Assembly (NCBI RefSeq): GCF_900155425.1
Contig: NZ_LT700189.1
Location: 1,109,787 to 1,173,786 of the forward strand
Source: Parabacteroides massiliensis
GTDB lineage: Bacteria; Bacteroidota; Bacteroidia; Bacteroidales; Tannerellaceae
Length of the DNA stretch: 64,000 bases
Direction: 5' to 3'
In this document: positions 52,856 to 61,763 of the stretch, piece after piece
Numbering within the stretch: the first letter of the stretch is position 1
Layout: every line of letters starts with the position of its first letter
The notes under the pieces: model-generated
Told to the model about the DNA's origin: nothing
What the model saw: the letters and a program-made list of their open reading frames with translations, nothing else
Databases searched by the model: none
Translations under genes and position numbers: made by a program

Positions 52856-52965
52856 ATTCATCAACATTTTAATTAAACAATCAATTACCTCTAATCTTGC
52901 TCAAATATATTGCAAAATTAACTCTTTTTCCAATTATAACAAATAAAAACAATAAAAGTTTGATT

Positions 52966-54117
52966 CTACTCAAAATAATTCAATATCTCATAGCCGCCTT
53001 TTCTAAGATACGATTCTTTCTTCATCAACTTTATATCATTGGATATCATATCCGCTATTAATGCGGGCAAATCGTACTTCGGCTCCCAGCCTAAGCGGGT
53101 GCGAGCCTTTGTCGCATCACCGATCAGCAGCTCGACTTCGGTCGGACGAAAATATTGCGGATCGACACCAACCACCTCATTCCCAATTCGTTTCCGAAGA
53201 TTATCGAGATAAGCCTCACCGACTCTTTCAATAAACACTTTTTCGTCAATATAGTTTAAGACAGCTACCTCATTAACATTTTCTCCTTTAAAAAGAATTT
53301 CCACGCCAATCTCGGCGAACGCCATTTTCAAAAAATCGCGGATAGTTGTCGTAATTCCCGTCGCTATGACGTAATCGGACGGTTCGTCCTGCTGAAGGAT
53401 GGCATACATCGCACGGACATAGTCTTTTGCATGTCCCCAGTCGCGTTTGGAAGAAAGATTCCCCATATAAACCTTTTTCTGCATGCCTAAAGCAATACGG
53501 GAAACAGCCCGCGTCACCTTACGCGTCACGAAGGTTTCCCCTCTCAGAGGAGACTCATGGTTGAACAAAATGCCGTTCGACGCATGCATTTTATAGGCCT
53601 CACGATAGTTCACCGTTATCCAGTAACCGTAAAGTTTGGCTACGGCATACGGACTTCTCGGATAAAAAGGAGTCGTTTCTTTCTGTGGAACTTCCTGCAC
53701 CAAACCATAAAGTTCGGATGTGGAAGCCTGGTAAATACGTGTCTTGGGGATCAGGTTCAGCAGACGAACCGCCTCCAGGATACGCAAGACACCCAGACCA
53801 TCGGCATTAGCCGTATATTCGGGAGTATCGAAACTCACTTTCACATGACTCATAGCCGCCAGATTATATATCTCGTCCGGCTGTGTCTCACCGATGATAC
53901 GAGTCAGGTTCAAACTGTCGGTCAGATCGCCATAATGCAAGATCAGATTACGGTTTTCCACATGCGGGTCCTGATAAAGATGGTCGATACGATCCGTGTT
54001 GAACATAGACGACCGGCGCTTGATGCCGTGTACTACATATCCCTTCTTAATCAAATATTCGGCCAGGTAAGCTCCGTCCTGCCCTGTTATTCCTGTTATT
54101 AATGCAACTTTGCTCAC
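52966..54117 (-). CDS. gmd: GDP-mannose 4,6-dehydratase
   Basis: A 383-residue extended SDR enzyme that converts GDP-D-mannose to GDP-4-keto-6-deoxy-mannose. The NAD(P) motif GITGQDG is at 8-14; SSxY-K type active site [10 protein letters not shown], and [19 protein letters not shown] are typical. With fcl, 110 bp upstream on the same strand, it makes GDP-L-fucose for glycoproteins and capsule in Bacteroidales. Confidence 0.97.
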   Translation of the reverse strand: MSKVALITGITGQDGAYLAEYLIKKGYVVHGIKRRSSMFNTDRIDHLYQDPHVENRNLILHYGDLTDSLNLTRIIGETQPDEIYNLAAMSHVKVSFDTPEYTANADGLGVLRILEAVRLLNLIPKTRIYQASTSELYGLVQEVPQKETTPFYPRSPYAVAKLYGYWITVNYREAYKMHASNGILFNHESPLRGETFVTRKVTRAVSRIALGMQKKVYMGNLSSKRDWGHAKDYVRAMYAILQQDEPSDYVIATGITTTIRDFLKMAFAEIGVEILFKGENVNEVAVLNYIDEKVFIERVGEAYLDNLRKRIGNEVVGVDPQYFRPTEVELLIGDATKARTRLGWEPKYDLPALIADMISNDIKLMKKESYLRKGGYEILNYFE

Positions 54118-54172
54118 TTTTTGATGTATGATTTGTGATTTATGATTTATGTTTCCAGATTTATGTTTCCAG

Positions 54173-54235
54173 ATTTATGATTTGAGATTTATGATTTATT
54201 ATCAACGCATAAATCATAAATCTCAAATCATAAAT
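54173..54235. repeat. 27-bp inverted repeat between fcl and gmd
   Basis: Perfect 27-bp arms (54173-54199 and 54209-54235) around 9 bp, built from TTTATGATTT units that also recur directly in 54121-54180. The right arm overlaps the fcl stop codon. A related but shorter hairpin lies at 56199-56242. It may reduce transcription into gmd. Confidence 0.75.
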
Positions 54236-55301
54236 GCTGCAAGTACCAATTATAGAGGCGTTCAACCCCTTCGTCCACTTCAATCGTATGATGCCAACCC
54301 AAAGCATGCAGCTTCGTAACATCCGTCAGTTTACGCATCGTCCCGTCCGGTTTGGACGAATCAAATACGATATTACCCGTAAAACCGACCTTTTCACGGA
54401 TCAGGGAAGCCACTTCCCGGATGGTGAGTTCTTTTCCTGTACCTATATTAATATGTGTATTCCGGATATCGCCGGTAGCAGGACAGACATCGGCAAAATC
54501 GACCTTTTCCATCACATAGACGGAAGCGTCTGCCATCTCTTCGCTCCAAAGGAACTCACGGAGCGGTTCGCCTGTGCCCCATAGCTCCACTTTACCGGGA
54601 TAGATGCCATACTTGGCAAGGAGCTCCAATATTTCGGATTCGGAAGCATCACCGGATACGTTTTCAACCGGACGTCCATCCAAATCCTTCCGGACAGCAT
54701 CCCAATTTCCTTCGGAAAGACATTTGCCTAAATGTATTTTACGGATCATGGCCGGCAGCACATGCGAAGTCTCCAGGTTGAAATTATCATTCGGCCCATA
54801 CAGGTTGGTCGGCATCACGGCAATATAGTTAGTCCCGTATTGCAAGTTATAACTCTCGCACATCTTGATCCCGGCAATCTTGGCAATCGCATAAGGTTCA
54901 TTCGTATATTCGAGAGGCGAAGCAAGCAGGCAATCCTCCGGCATCGGTTGCGGAGCGTTTCCCGGATAAATGCAAGTACTCCCCAAGAACAGGAGTTTCT
55001 TTACCTTATTCAGATAAGAAGCATGAATCACATTGTTCTGAATCATTAGATTCTCGTAAATAAAGTCGGCGCGGTAACGGCTGTTCGCCATAATTCCTCC
55101 GACATGGGCGGCCGACAGGAACACATATTCCGGCTTCTCGACCGCAAAGAAATCATGAACGGCCTGCTGGTCGGTCAAATCCAGTTCCATATGCGTACGC
55201 AAGACAAAATTCGTATACCCTTTTGTCTTCAGATTCTTCAGGATGGCGGAACCGACCAGGCCCCGATGACCTGCTACAAATATTTTACTATCCTTATTCA
55301 T
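54228..55301 (-). CDS. fcl: GDP-L-fucose synthase
   Basis: A 357-residue epimerase-reductase that finishes GDP-L-fucose from the Gmd product using NADPH. NADP motif GHRGLVGSA at 11-19; active-site [28 protein letters not shown] and the C-terminal [20 protein letters not shown] are characteristic. Its start overlaps the end of the rfbA frame by 8 bp, so it is co-transcribed with rfbA. Confidence 0.97.
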   Translation of the reverse strand: MNKDSKIFVAGHRGLVGSAILKNLKTKGYTNFVLRTHMELDLTDQQAVHDFFAVEKPEYVFLSAAHVGGIMANSRYRADFIYENLMIQNNVIHASYLNKVKKLLFLGSTCIYPGNAPQPMPEDCLLASPLEYTNEPYAIAKIAGIKMCESYNLQYGTNYIAVMPTNLYGPNDNFNLETSHVLPAMIRKIHLGKCLSEGNWDAVRKDLDGRPVENVSGDASESEILELLAKYGIYPGKVELWGTGEPLREFLWSEEMADASVYVMEKVDFADVCPATGDIRNTHINIGTGKELTIREVASLIREKVGFTGNIVFDSSKPDGTMRKLTDVTKLHALGWHHTIEVDEGVERLYNWYLQHL

Positions 55302-56178
55302 TTTCTCCTTTTATCAATTTCAGCAGATATTGTCCGTACTGGTTCTTCAGCATCGGAGAGGCAACCTGCCTCAACCGTTCAGCATCGATCCAGCCGTTCC
55401 GGTAAGCGATTTCTTCCAGGCAGGCTATTTTCAACCCTTGCCGTTTTTCGATCACCTCGACGAAGGTAGAGGCTTCGGAAAGAGAATCGTGCGTGCCGGT
55501 GTCAAGCCAGGCAAAACCACGTCCTAAAAGGCGGACTTTCAATTCTTCGTCCTTCAGGAATTCCTGGTTGACAGTCGTAATTTCCAGTTCTCCACGGGCG
55601 GAAGGTTTAATCCGTTTGGCAACCTCCACCACCTTATTCGGATAGAAATAGAGACCGACAACCGCATAATTCGATTTCGGGCATGCCGGTTTTTCTTCAA
55701 TGCTCAACACATTTCCCGCCTCATCGAATTCGGCCACGCCATAGCGTTCCGGATCATTGACGTAATAACCGAAGACTGTTGCTTTTTGTTCGTTTTCCGC
55801 ATCGGCCACGGCGCCTTTCAGCATAGCCGTAAAACTCTGCCCGTAAAAGATATTGTCGCCCAAAACCAAGCAAACGGAATCATTCCCGATAAACTCCTCT
55901 CCGATCAGAAAAGCCTGTGCCAATCCGTCCGGCGAAGGCTGTTCGGCATACTCGAAACGAACGCCATAATCGGAGCCGTCGCCTAACAGACGCCGGAAAC
56001 CGGGAAGATCCTGCGGTGTGGAAATCACCAATATCTCGCGTATTCCGGCCAGCATCAACACTGACACCGGATAATAGACCATCGGTTTATCATAAATAGG
56101 CAATAACTGTTTTGAAACTCCTTTGGTTATCGGATACAAACGCGTACCGGACCCTCCTGCTAAAACAATACCTTTCAT
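55294..56178 (-). CDS. rfbA: Glucose-1-phosphate thymidylyltransferase
   Basis: A 294-residue nucleotidyltransferase that makes dTDP-glucose, the first step of dTDP-rhamnose and related sugars. The signature [48 protein letters not shown] and [20 protein letters not shown] are complete. The remaining rfb genes (B, C, D) are not in the window. It is upstream of fcl in the same transcript. Confidence 0.97.
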   Translation of the reverse strand: MKGIVLAGGSGTRLYPITKGVSKQLLPIYDKPMVYYPVSVLMLAGIREILVISTPQDLPGFRRLLGDGSDYGVRFEYAEQPSPDGLAQAFLIGEEFIGNDSVCLVLGDNIFYGQSFTAMLKGAVADAENEQKATVFGYYVNDPERYGVAEFDEAGNVLSIEEKPACPKSNYAVVGLYFYPNKVVEVAKRIKPSARGELEITTVNQEFLKDEELKVRLLGRGFAWLDTGTHDSLSEASTFVEVIEKRQGLKIACLEEIAYRNGWIDAERLRQVASPMLKNQYGQYLLKLIKGENE

Positions 56179-56198
56179 AATCTTCTATGATTTATAAC

Positions 56199-56242
56199 TT
56201 ATGATTTTGAATTTATGTATCAATAGTAATTCAAAATCATAA
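56199..56242. repeat. 15-bp inverted repeat upstream of rfbA
   Basis: TTATGATTTTGAATT and its exact complement (56199-56213, 56228-56242). Composition and position resemble the repeat between gmd and fcl. Confidence 0.65.
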
Positions 56243-56368
56243 ACCCTTAATAATTATAATGAAGGGCAAATGTATTAAAAATAATTCACTTTACCGGCCC
56301 GGCGGAACTTTTCTTTCCCAAGGTTTGTTACAAAGTAGATTTCAAAATAATTAAAAAACGAATTTATT

Positions 56369-56947
56369 ATGAAGACTTTTATTGACACAATCAACTTCGG
56401 AGTAAAAAACTGGTGGGTTTCCCTGCTGCTGGGGCTGCTTTATATCCTTATTGCAATCTGCCTGATGTTCACACCACTGGCAAGCTATATCGCACTGAGC
56501 GTTTTGTTCAGCATTTCCATGTTTGTCAGCGGCACGCTGGAAATCCTTTTTGCCGTCTCCAACAAAAAGAATATTTCCAGTTGGGGCTGGTATCTGGCAA
56601 GCGGTATCATCGACTTGATTTTAGGCATCTACCTAATGGCCAATATCGGTTTGAGCATGGCTGTGTTGCCTTTCATCGTTGCCTTCTGGCTGATGTTCCG
56701 CGGTTTTGCTTCAACCGGCTATGCTATGGACCTGAAACGTTATGGGACTCGCAACTGGGGCTGGTATATGGCTTTCGGCGTACTGGCGATCCTTTGCAGT
56801 ATCGGCATCATCTGGCAGCCGGGCCTCGGCGTGCTATCTCTTGTCTATATGATCGCATACACTCTGCTGATCATCGGAATCTTCCGGGTCATGCTTTCCT
56901 TCGAGCTGAAGAGCCTGCACAAACGGAACAAAGAATACAACGGATAA
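56369..56947 (+). CDS. HdeD family (DUF308) membrane protein
   Basis: A 192-residue integral membrane protein with about six spans (WWVSLLLGLLYILIAICLMF, YIALSVLFSISMFVSGTLEILFAV, GIIDLILGIYLMANIGLSMAVLPFIVAFWLMF, and so on). It is the two-repeat DUF308 fold. In E. coli HdeD aids acid resistance at high cell density; the mechanism is unknown. It is the only plus-strand gene between rfbA and the TonB cluster. Confidence 0.92.
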   Translation: MKTFIDTINFGVKNWWVSLLLGLLYILIAICLMFTPLASYIALSVLFSISMFVSGTLEILFAVSNKKNISSWGWYLASGIIDLILGIYLMANIGLSMAVLPFIVAFWLMFRGFASTGYAMDLKRYGTRNWGWYMAFGVLAILCSIGIIWQPGLGVLSLVYMIAYTLLIIGIFRVMLSFELKSLHKRNKEYNG

Positions 56948-56960
56948 TCCGTTCGGAATA

Positions 56961-57956
56961 TTAAAATGGCGGCCGGTCGACCATCCGCAAAGTTACCTGC
57001 TGTTCGGATGAAGCTCCGACAAAACCCAAACCGCCCGACACGTTTTGAGGGACAATGACCGGCTCCATAAAAGTTTCGTTATAATCTTCCGAATTCAGGC
57101 AGTTCATCGCACGCAAATAACGATAATACGGTTGTGATATGCTCAACAGGCGGACCGTGACATCCAAGTAATAATGATCTTTTCTATTCGATTCGCTAAT
57201 ATTGGGAACAGAGGTGTAGACTTTAAGGGTGTACGAGCCGTTTTCAAAACGCCCGTCCGTGAAGACATTGTTGAGATTACGGACTGTCAAATCCAGGATA
57301 CCGAATTTGTCGTCGTCGGCAGTCGTAAGATGCCCGTCGGTCAACACGATATCCTCTTGGTTGATAATTTCGGGATAAAAAGGAAAGGGACCGTATCTGA
57401 CACCATCTTCCGAAGAAACCCGGTATGTATTTTCTTCGATAATAAGACGGTAATAGTTTTTCTCGTTCGGACGGTCGTGGATCGTTATTTTGTATTGCAT
57501 GCAATCCATCATACTGTAGCTGCCCCTCAGCTGCGTACGGAGTGTATCCACACGGATGGGTTCTTCGATCGGCAACGGGATTTCCACCTCGCAGCCGGCC
57601 CGGTATTGCCCGTCTCCGGTTGTCGCCTCAAAGCGAATGTGATCACCGGGGCGGAAAGGGGTTTTCAACTTACAATTGGGATCACCGGAAAAGGCATAGA
57701 CCTTCTCCACCTGCGCCGTTTCGGTCTTTTCGCCATTGACATAGACGGTAATGGAGCCATTGGACACATAATCCGCCTGCAGCTCGTCATCCTCGACCAT
57801 GCGCAGGAACACTCCGTTCTCTTCCTTTCCGGCTTCGAGAAAAGCATTCATCAGAAGTTGCGGAGCTTGCGGCTTGTCCATGTATGGAAGTTCATTTTCG
57901 CAAGCCGGGAACAGCATGGAAGCCAGTATGAATAACAGGGATAATTTCTTTTTCAT
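56961..57956 (-). CDS. DUF4249 lipoprotein
   Basis: The start MKKKLSLLFILASMLFPAC (57956) gives 331 residues and lipobox FPAC. DUF4249 is an outer-membrane lipoprotein encoded next to TonB-dependent receptors, as here (TonB gene 19 bp upstream). The conserved CENELPYMDKPQAPQLLMNAFLEAGKEENGVFLRMVED start and the KVYTSVPNISESNRKDHYYLDVTVRLLSISQPYYRYLRAM region are typical. It probably acts with the receptor in substrate capture. Confidence 0.85.
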   Translation of the reverse strand: MKKKLSLLFILASMLFPACENELPYMDKPQAPQLLMNAFLEAGKEENGVFLRMVEDDELQADYVSNGSITVYVNGEKTETAQVEKVYAFSGDPNCKLKTPFRPGDHIRFEATTGDGQYRAGCEVEIPLPIEEPIRVDTLRTQLRGSYSMMDCMQYKITIHDRPNEKNYYRLIIEENTYRVSSEDGVRYGPFPFYPEIINQEDIVLTDGHLTTADDDKFGILDLTVRNLNNVFTDGRFENGSYTLKVYTSVPNISESNRKDHYYLDVTVRLLSISQPYYRYLRAMNCLNSEDYNETFMEPVIVPQNVSGGLGFVGASSEQQVTLRMVDRPPF

Positions 57957-57975
57957 AATTCTACCTCTTTTTTTA

Positions 57976-60684
57976 TCAGAACCGGTATGTATAGGTAATC
58001 GAAGGGACACAAGGCAGAAGCGTCTGCTTTATCAGTTTCGTTTTTTGCTTCCAGATTGTCTCATAGCTACCATCCGGCTTAATATGTTCTACTCCGATAT
58101 ATTCTTCTTCCTTATAGACAAGGTTGGGAGTCATGGCATTATAGGCGTTATAGATCGAAATATTCCAAGTCTGCATGCCACGACGCAGTTTCTTATGGAA
58201 ATTGATGCTCAGATTCAACCGGTGACTGACGGGGAGACGGTAATTGTTGCGATGGGAAATGTAGTCGATCAAGTTGCCCGATGCCGTCCCGGTACGCTGC
58301 TCGGCGACCGTAGCCGTTCCGCCCGTATTGAAAACCCAAGTGATCCCAATATCCGTTTTCTTGCTGAAAGCATGGTTCACACAAAGGTTGATGTTGTGGC
58401 GCCGGTCGTATTTATAAGGGAAACGTTCGCCGTTGTTGACTGTCCCATCCTTGAACCGGCGGTCGCTCTTGGCGATCGTATACCCCAACCATCCCGTTGT
58501 TTTCCCGATGGTTTTTTGGGCTAAAACCTCCAGGCCGAACGAACGTCCCCGGCCCATCTCCACCTTTTCCTGCCATCCGCCGGATGATCCGAAAAAGGTG
58601 GCGCCATCCTGGTATTCCAACACATTATGCATATCCTTATAATAACTTTCCAAAGAGAACTCCCACCCTTTCACACCGGTATAATAACCGCCGACAGCAT
58701 ACTGGAAAGAGTGCATCGGGCGGATATCTTTAGTTACGGGGACCCACAAATCGGTCGGCAGCGAAATCGGCGAGGATGACAACAGGTGGACATACTGTTC
58801 CATCTGCGTGAAGGAGGCCTTTGCCGCAAAATCGTCATGAAAACGATATCGGGCAGAGAGGCGAGGTTGTGCCGACAGGTAGCCTTTCCCTTGCGTGGAA
58901 AACAGAGAGAGATGGATACCGGCATTCAGGCTCAGACGGTCGCCGATATCGACATTGTCTTCGGCATAGAGCGAGAACTCGTGTCCGTGCAGATAGCTGT
59001 TCGAAGAATCGTTGTAGACAGTGTCCTGCGCCGTCTGCCCGTCTGCGGCTTCTTTCACACGCGAGGTAGTCACCTCCGGGCGGAACGTATGATACAGATA
59101 GGTAGCCCCGAACTTGACATGATGGTCAGGGGCAGGCATATAATCGAAATCCGTCCGAAAACTCCAGTCGTGTATACCGGAACGGTAATCGGAATTATAG
59201 ACATACGATTCGTTTTTATCGGTTATCCGATTGCCGTCTTTGTCCGTCTCGAAGATGTCTTTCCGGTAAGCGTCTGCCATGCTCATCTGATAATGGTTGT
59301 ATGCCACGGTCGTATTGCTGAATAGCTTGCTGTTGAAGACATAATTCCACCGTCCGGCAGCAATCGTGTTCCCCCAGTTGAAATCGATCCGGCTGTTGTA
59401 GAAATACATACTCGCCCCATAGTTATTCGAATAGCCGTCATATTCCTTGTCCTGCTTATAATCGTAATGGTCTTTCCCTTTGTAGAAACTGAGGAACAGG
59501 CGGCTACGGTCGGAAAACTTATGGTTCACCTTGGCATTGATATCATAGAAATAGTAATTGTACTTCTTGTCCTCCGGCAAAAACGGCCTTGCCACCAGGT
59601 CGAGATAGGTACGGCGACCGGTCAGGCAAAAGGATGTCCTGTCTTTCAGGATCGGGCCTTCGAGGTGCAGCTTGCTGGTCAACAGACCGATGCTGACCGT
59701 GCCGTGGTAATTCTGCATATCGCCGTCGTTTGTCCGGATATCCACGATAGAAGACAGACGGCCGCCGTAGCGGGCGGGAAACGACCCTTTGAAAAGCGTG
59801 ACCTTTTTCATCGCTTCCGGCGTGAAGATGGAGAACACACCCAACATATGGTCGGCATTGTAGATGGGGATACCATCCAGAAGGATCAGGTTCTGATCCG
59901 GTCCGCCTCCTCTCACATACAGTCCGCTGAACCCTTCCGTTCCGGCCTGTACGCCGGGCATCAACTGGATCGTTTTGAGGATATCGGCCTCACCCAAGAT
60001 GGCCGGCGTATTCTTGATCTGTGTCATCGGGATGTCCAACGTGCCCATACCCGTTGCCCGGATGCCTGTCTCTTTCTTTTCGGATAGGACGACGACTTCC
60101 GCCAACTGGTTATTGGTCTGCAAGCGGATGTTCATCACTGTGTCCCGGTCTAAGAAGAAACGGCAATGCTTGGTTTCATATCCTAAATACGAAAAGAAAA
60201 GTCCGGTCTCTCCTTCCGGCAAGGTGAGGCTGTAGAACCCGAAAGGATTCGTCGAAGTCCCGGTATGATAGCCGGATTCCAGGACATTGGCGCCGATCAG
60301 CGTTTCGGACGACAAGGAATCGGTTATATATCCGCTGACCGTATATTTACGGGAAACAGGCCGTTCGCCTAACAAGATGTGCGTGCCGGAGATTTTAAAC
60401 GTTATCGCTTCCTGCCTGAATGCTTGTTGCAGGATTTCCTCGATGGTCTTCTGGCGGACATCGAGGGTGACGGGCTGCCGAAGCCGCACTCTTTCGCCAT
60501 AGATAAACGAAAAGCCGGTGGAGTCCTCCAGCCGGCGGACTAAAGTGTCCAGCGTGGCTTGCCGGACCTGGAAGTCCAGACGCGCCGCCCGGTCTTGTGC
60601 GACGAGCGGCGCAATTCTGAAAACTATCCATAATAGAAGAATAAGCCGGGCAAACCGGCGGAGACAATATAGGTAATAATTCAT
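57976..60684 (-). CDS. TonB-dependent receptor with STN signalling domain
   Basis: A 902-residue outer-membrane receptor. After the signal (MNYYLYCLRRFARLILLLWIVFRIAPLVAQ) come an STN secretin/TonB N-terminal domain (about 35-105, which contacts FecR), a CarboxypepD_reg-like domain (about 112-200), a plug (IKNTPAILGEADILKTIQLMPGVQAGTEGFSGLYVRGGGPDQNLILLDGIPIYN) and a beta-barrel to the final TYRF. The FecR-like anti-sigma protein is 3 bp upstream, so this is a self-signalling receptor. The substrate is unknown; no SusD partner is seen, and a DUF4249 protein takes that place. Confidence 0.93.
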   Translation of the reverse strand: MNYYLYCLRRFARLILLLWIVFRIAPLVAQDRAARLDFQVRQATLDTLVRRLEDSTGFSFIYGERVRLRQPVTLDVRQKTIEEILQQAFRQEAITFKISGTHILLGERPVSRKYTVSGYITDSLSSETLIGANVLESGYHTGTSTNPFGFYSLTLPEGETGLFFSYLGYETKHCRFFLDRDTVMNIRLQTNNQLAEVVVLSEKKETGIRATGMGTLDIPMTQIKNTPAILGEADILKTIQLMPGVQAGTEGFSGLYVRGGGPDQNLILLDGIPIYNADHMLGVFSIFTPEAMKKVTLFKGSFPARYGGRLSSIVDIRTNDGDMQNYHGTVSIGLLTSKLHLEGPILKDRTSFCLTGRRTYLDLVARPFLPEDKKYNYYFYDINAKVNHKFSDRSRLFLSFYKGKDHYDYKQDKEYDGYSNNYGASMYFYNSRIDFNWGNTIAAGRWNYVFNSKLFSNTTVAYNHYQMSMADAYRKDIFETDKDGNRITDKNESYVYNSDYRSGIHDWSFRTDFDYMPAPDHHVKFGATYLYHTFRPEVTTSRVKEAADGQTAQDTVYNDSSNSYLHGHEFSLYAEDNVDIGDRLSLNAGIHLSLFSTQGKGYLSAQPRLSARYRFHDDFAAKASFTQMEQYVHLLSSSPISLPTDLWVPVTKDIRPMHSFQYAVGGYYTGVKGWEFSLESYYKDMHNVLEYQDGATFFGSSGGWQEKVEMGRGRSFGLEVLAQKTIGKTTGWLGYTIAKSDRRFKDGTVNNGERFPYKYDRRHNINLCVNHAFSKKTDIGITWVFNTGGTATVAEQRTGTASGNLIDYISHRNNYRLPVSHRLNLSINFHKKLRRGMQTWNISIYNAYNAMTPNLVYKEEEYIGVEHIKPDGSYETIWKQKTKLIKQTLLPCVPSITYTYRF

Positions 60685-60687
60685 GAC

Positions 60688-61569
60688 TTAGTTAAGTTTA
60701 GAATGGATCCAGATCGTGTCATTTACCTTTGCATAACTGAAATTTCCGGCAGACTGAAGCAGATCGAGCATCTGATCCAAACTCTCGCCTCCGGTAAAAT
60801 GCGCCCTGATACGAAAATCCTTTATATCTTCATCCGTAATCTTGATTTTCACGTGAAAAGCATTTGACAACTCCCGTGCAATCTCCTGCAACGGCAGATA
60901 GTCAAAATGAAAATGGCCGTCGCGCCAACCGATAGCCGTACGGTTTTCCTCTGTTTTTTCTTCCTTCAATGTTTTGTCGGCCCGATTGTAAATGGCACTT
61001 TCCCCGGGAGAAAGCCTAAGCCGCCTGCTACCAGCCGGTGCACTGACGGCAACGGAACCTTCCAACAGAGTCGTCTTCACTTCTGCATCACCGGGATAGG
61101 CTTCAACATTAAAATGTGTTCCGAGCACTTCGACCTCGACTGGGTCCGCTTTCACGATAAAGGGATGCAGGGTGTCTTTCTCGACTTCGAAATAAGCCTC
61201 CCCCTGCAATTGCACTTCCCGCCTGTCCGCTTTGAAACGGTCCGGATAGGTCAAAGAGGAATAGCGGTTCAGCGTCACCTTCGTACGGTCCGGCAAAGTG
61301 ATTACCGATATGGCCGGACCGGCTGAAACTGTCTGCATCGTTGCCGGCTTTCGGTAATCATAGATAAACCAGCTTGTAAGGCAAAGAAGGACGGATGCTG
61401 CGACAGCTCCTGCCAGAGGGAACAGCCTCAGCCGCTTCGCCCGGGGAGGAACGATCCGCCTCTCCAACAATTTCCAACTTTCGGGAGCGGAATAACGTCC
61501 GCGGGGCGAACGTGTGGAAGCAACGAGCTTGTCCAGTGTCTTTTCTATAGGATCGTATGAAGGTTCCAT
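60688..61569 (-). CDS. FecR-family anti-sigma factor
   Basis: A 293-residue protein: a cytoplasmic N-terminal part, one membrane span (LRLFPLAGAVAASVLLCLTSWFIYDY, about 57-80), and a periplasmic FecR domain (VITLPDRTKVTLNRYSSLTYPDRFKADRREVQLQGEAYFEVEKD) ending in DUF4974 (FHFDYLPLQEIARELSNAFHVKIKI). It relays receptor occupancy to an ECF sigma factor. The usual sigma gene is not directly upstream; there is a 194-bp gap and then an unrelated receptor-like gene. Confidence 0.92.
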   Translation of the reverse strand: MEPSYDPIEKTLDKLVASTRSPRGRYSAPESWKLLERRIVPPRAKRLRLFPLAGAVAASVLLCLTSWFIYDYRKPATMQTVSAGPAISVITLPDRTKVTLNRYSSLTYPDRFKADRREVQLQGEAYFEVEKDTLHPFIVKADPVEVEVLGTHFNVEAYPGDAEVKTTLLEGSVAVSAPAGSRRLRLSPGESAIYNRADKTLKEEKTEENRTAIGWRDGHFHFDYLPLQEIARELSNAFHVKIKITDEDIKDFRIRAHFTGGESLDQMLDLLQSAGNFSYAKVNDTIWIHSKLN

Positions 61570-61763
61570 GCTTTTCTCTTCTGTTTGATTTCAGAGATAA
61601 AGACAGGTGGAAACAAGAAACTCACTATGCACTTTCCGTAAAAATAAACAACAGAACGTTTTTTTTCATTTTAGCTTTGATTTTGGGATACAATACCTCT
61701 ACCCATGCAGGTGTGGCATGGGCAGGAATTCTATAGTTAGGAATCAATCTGTTAGACAATAAT

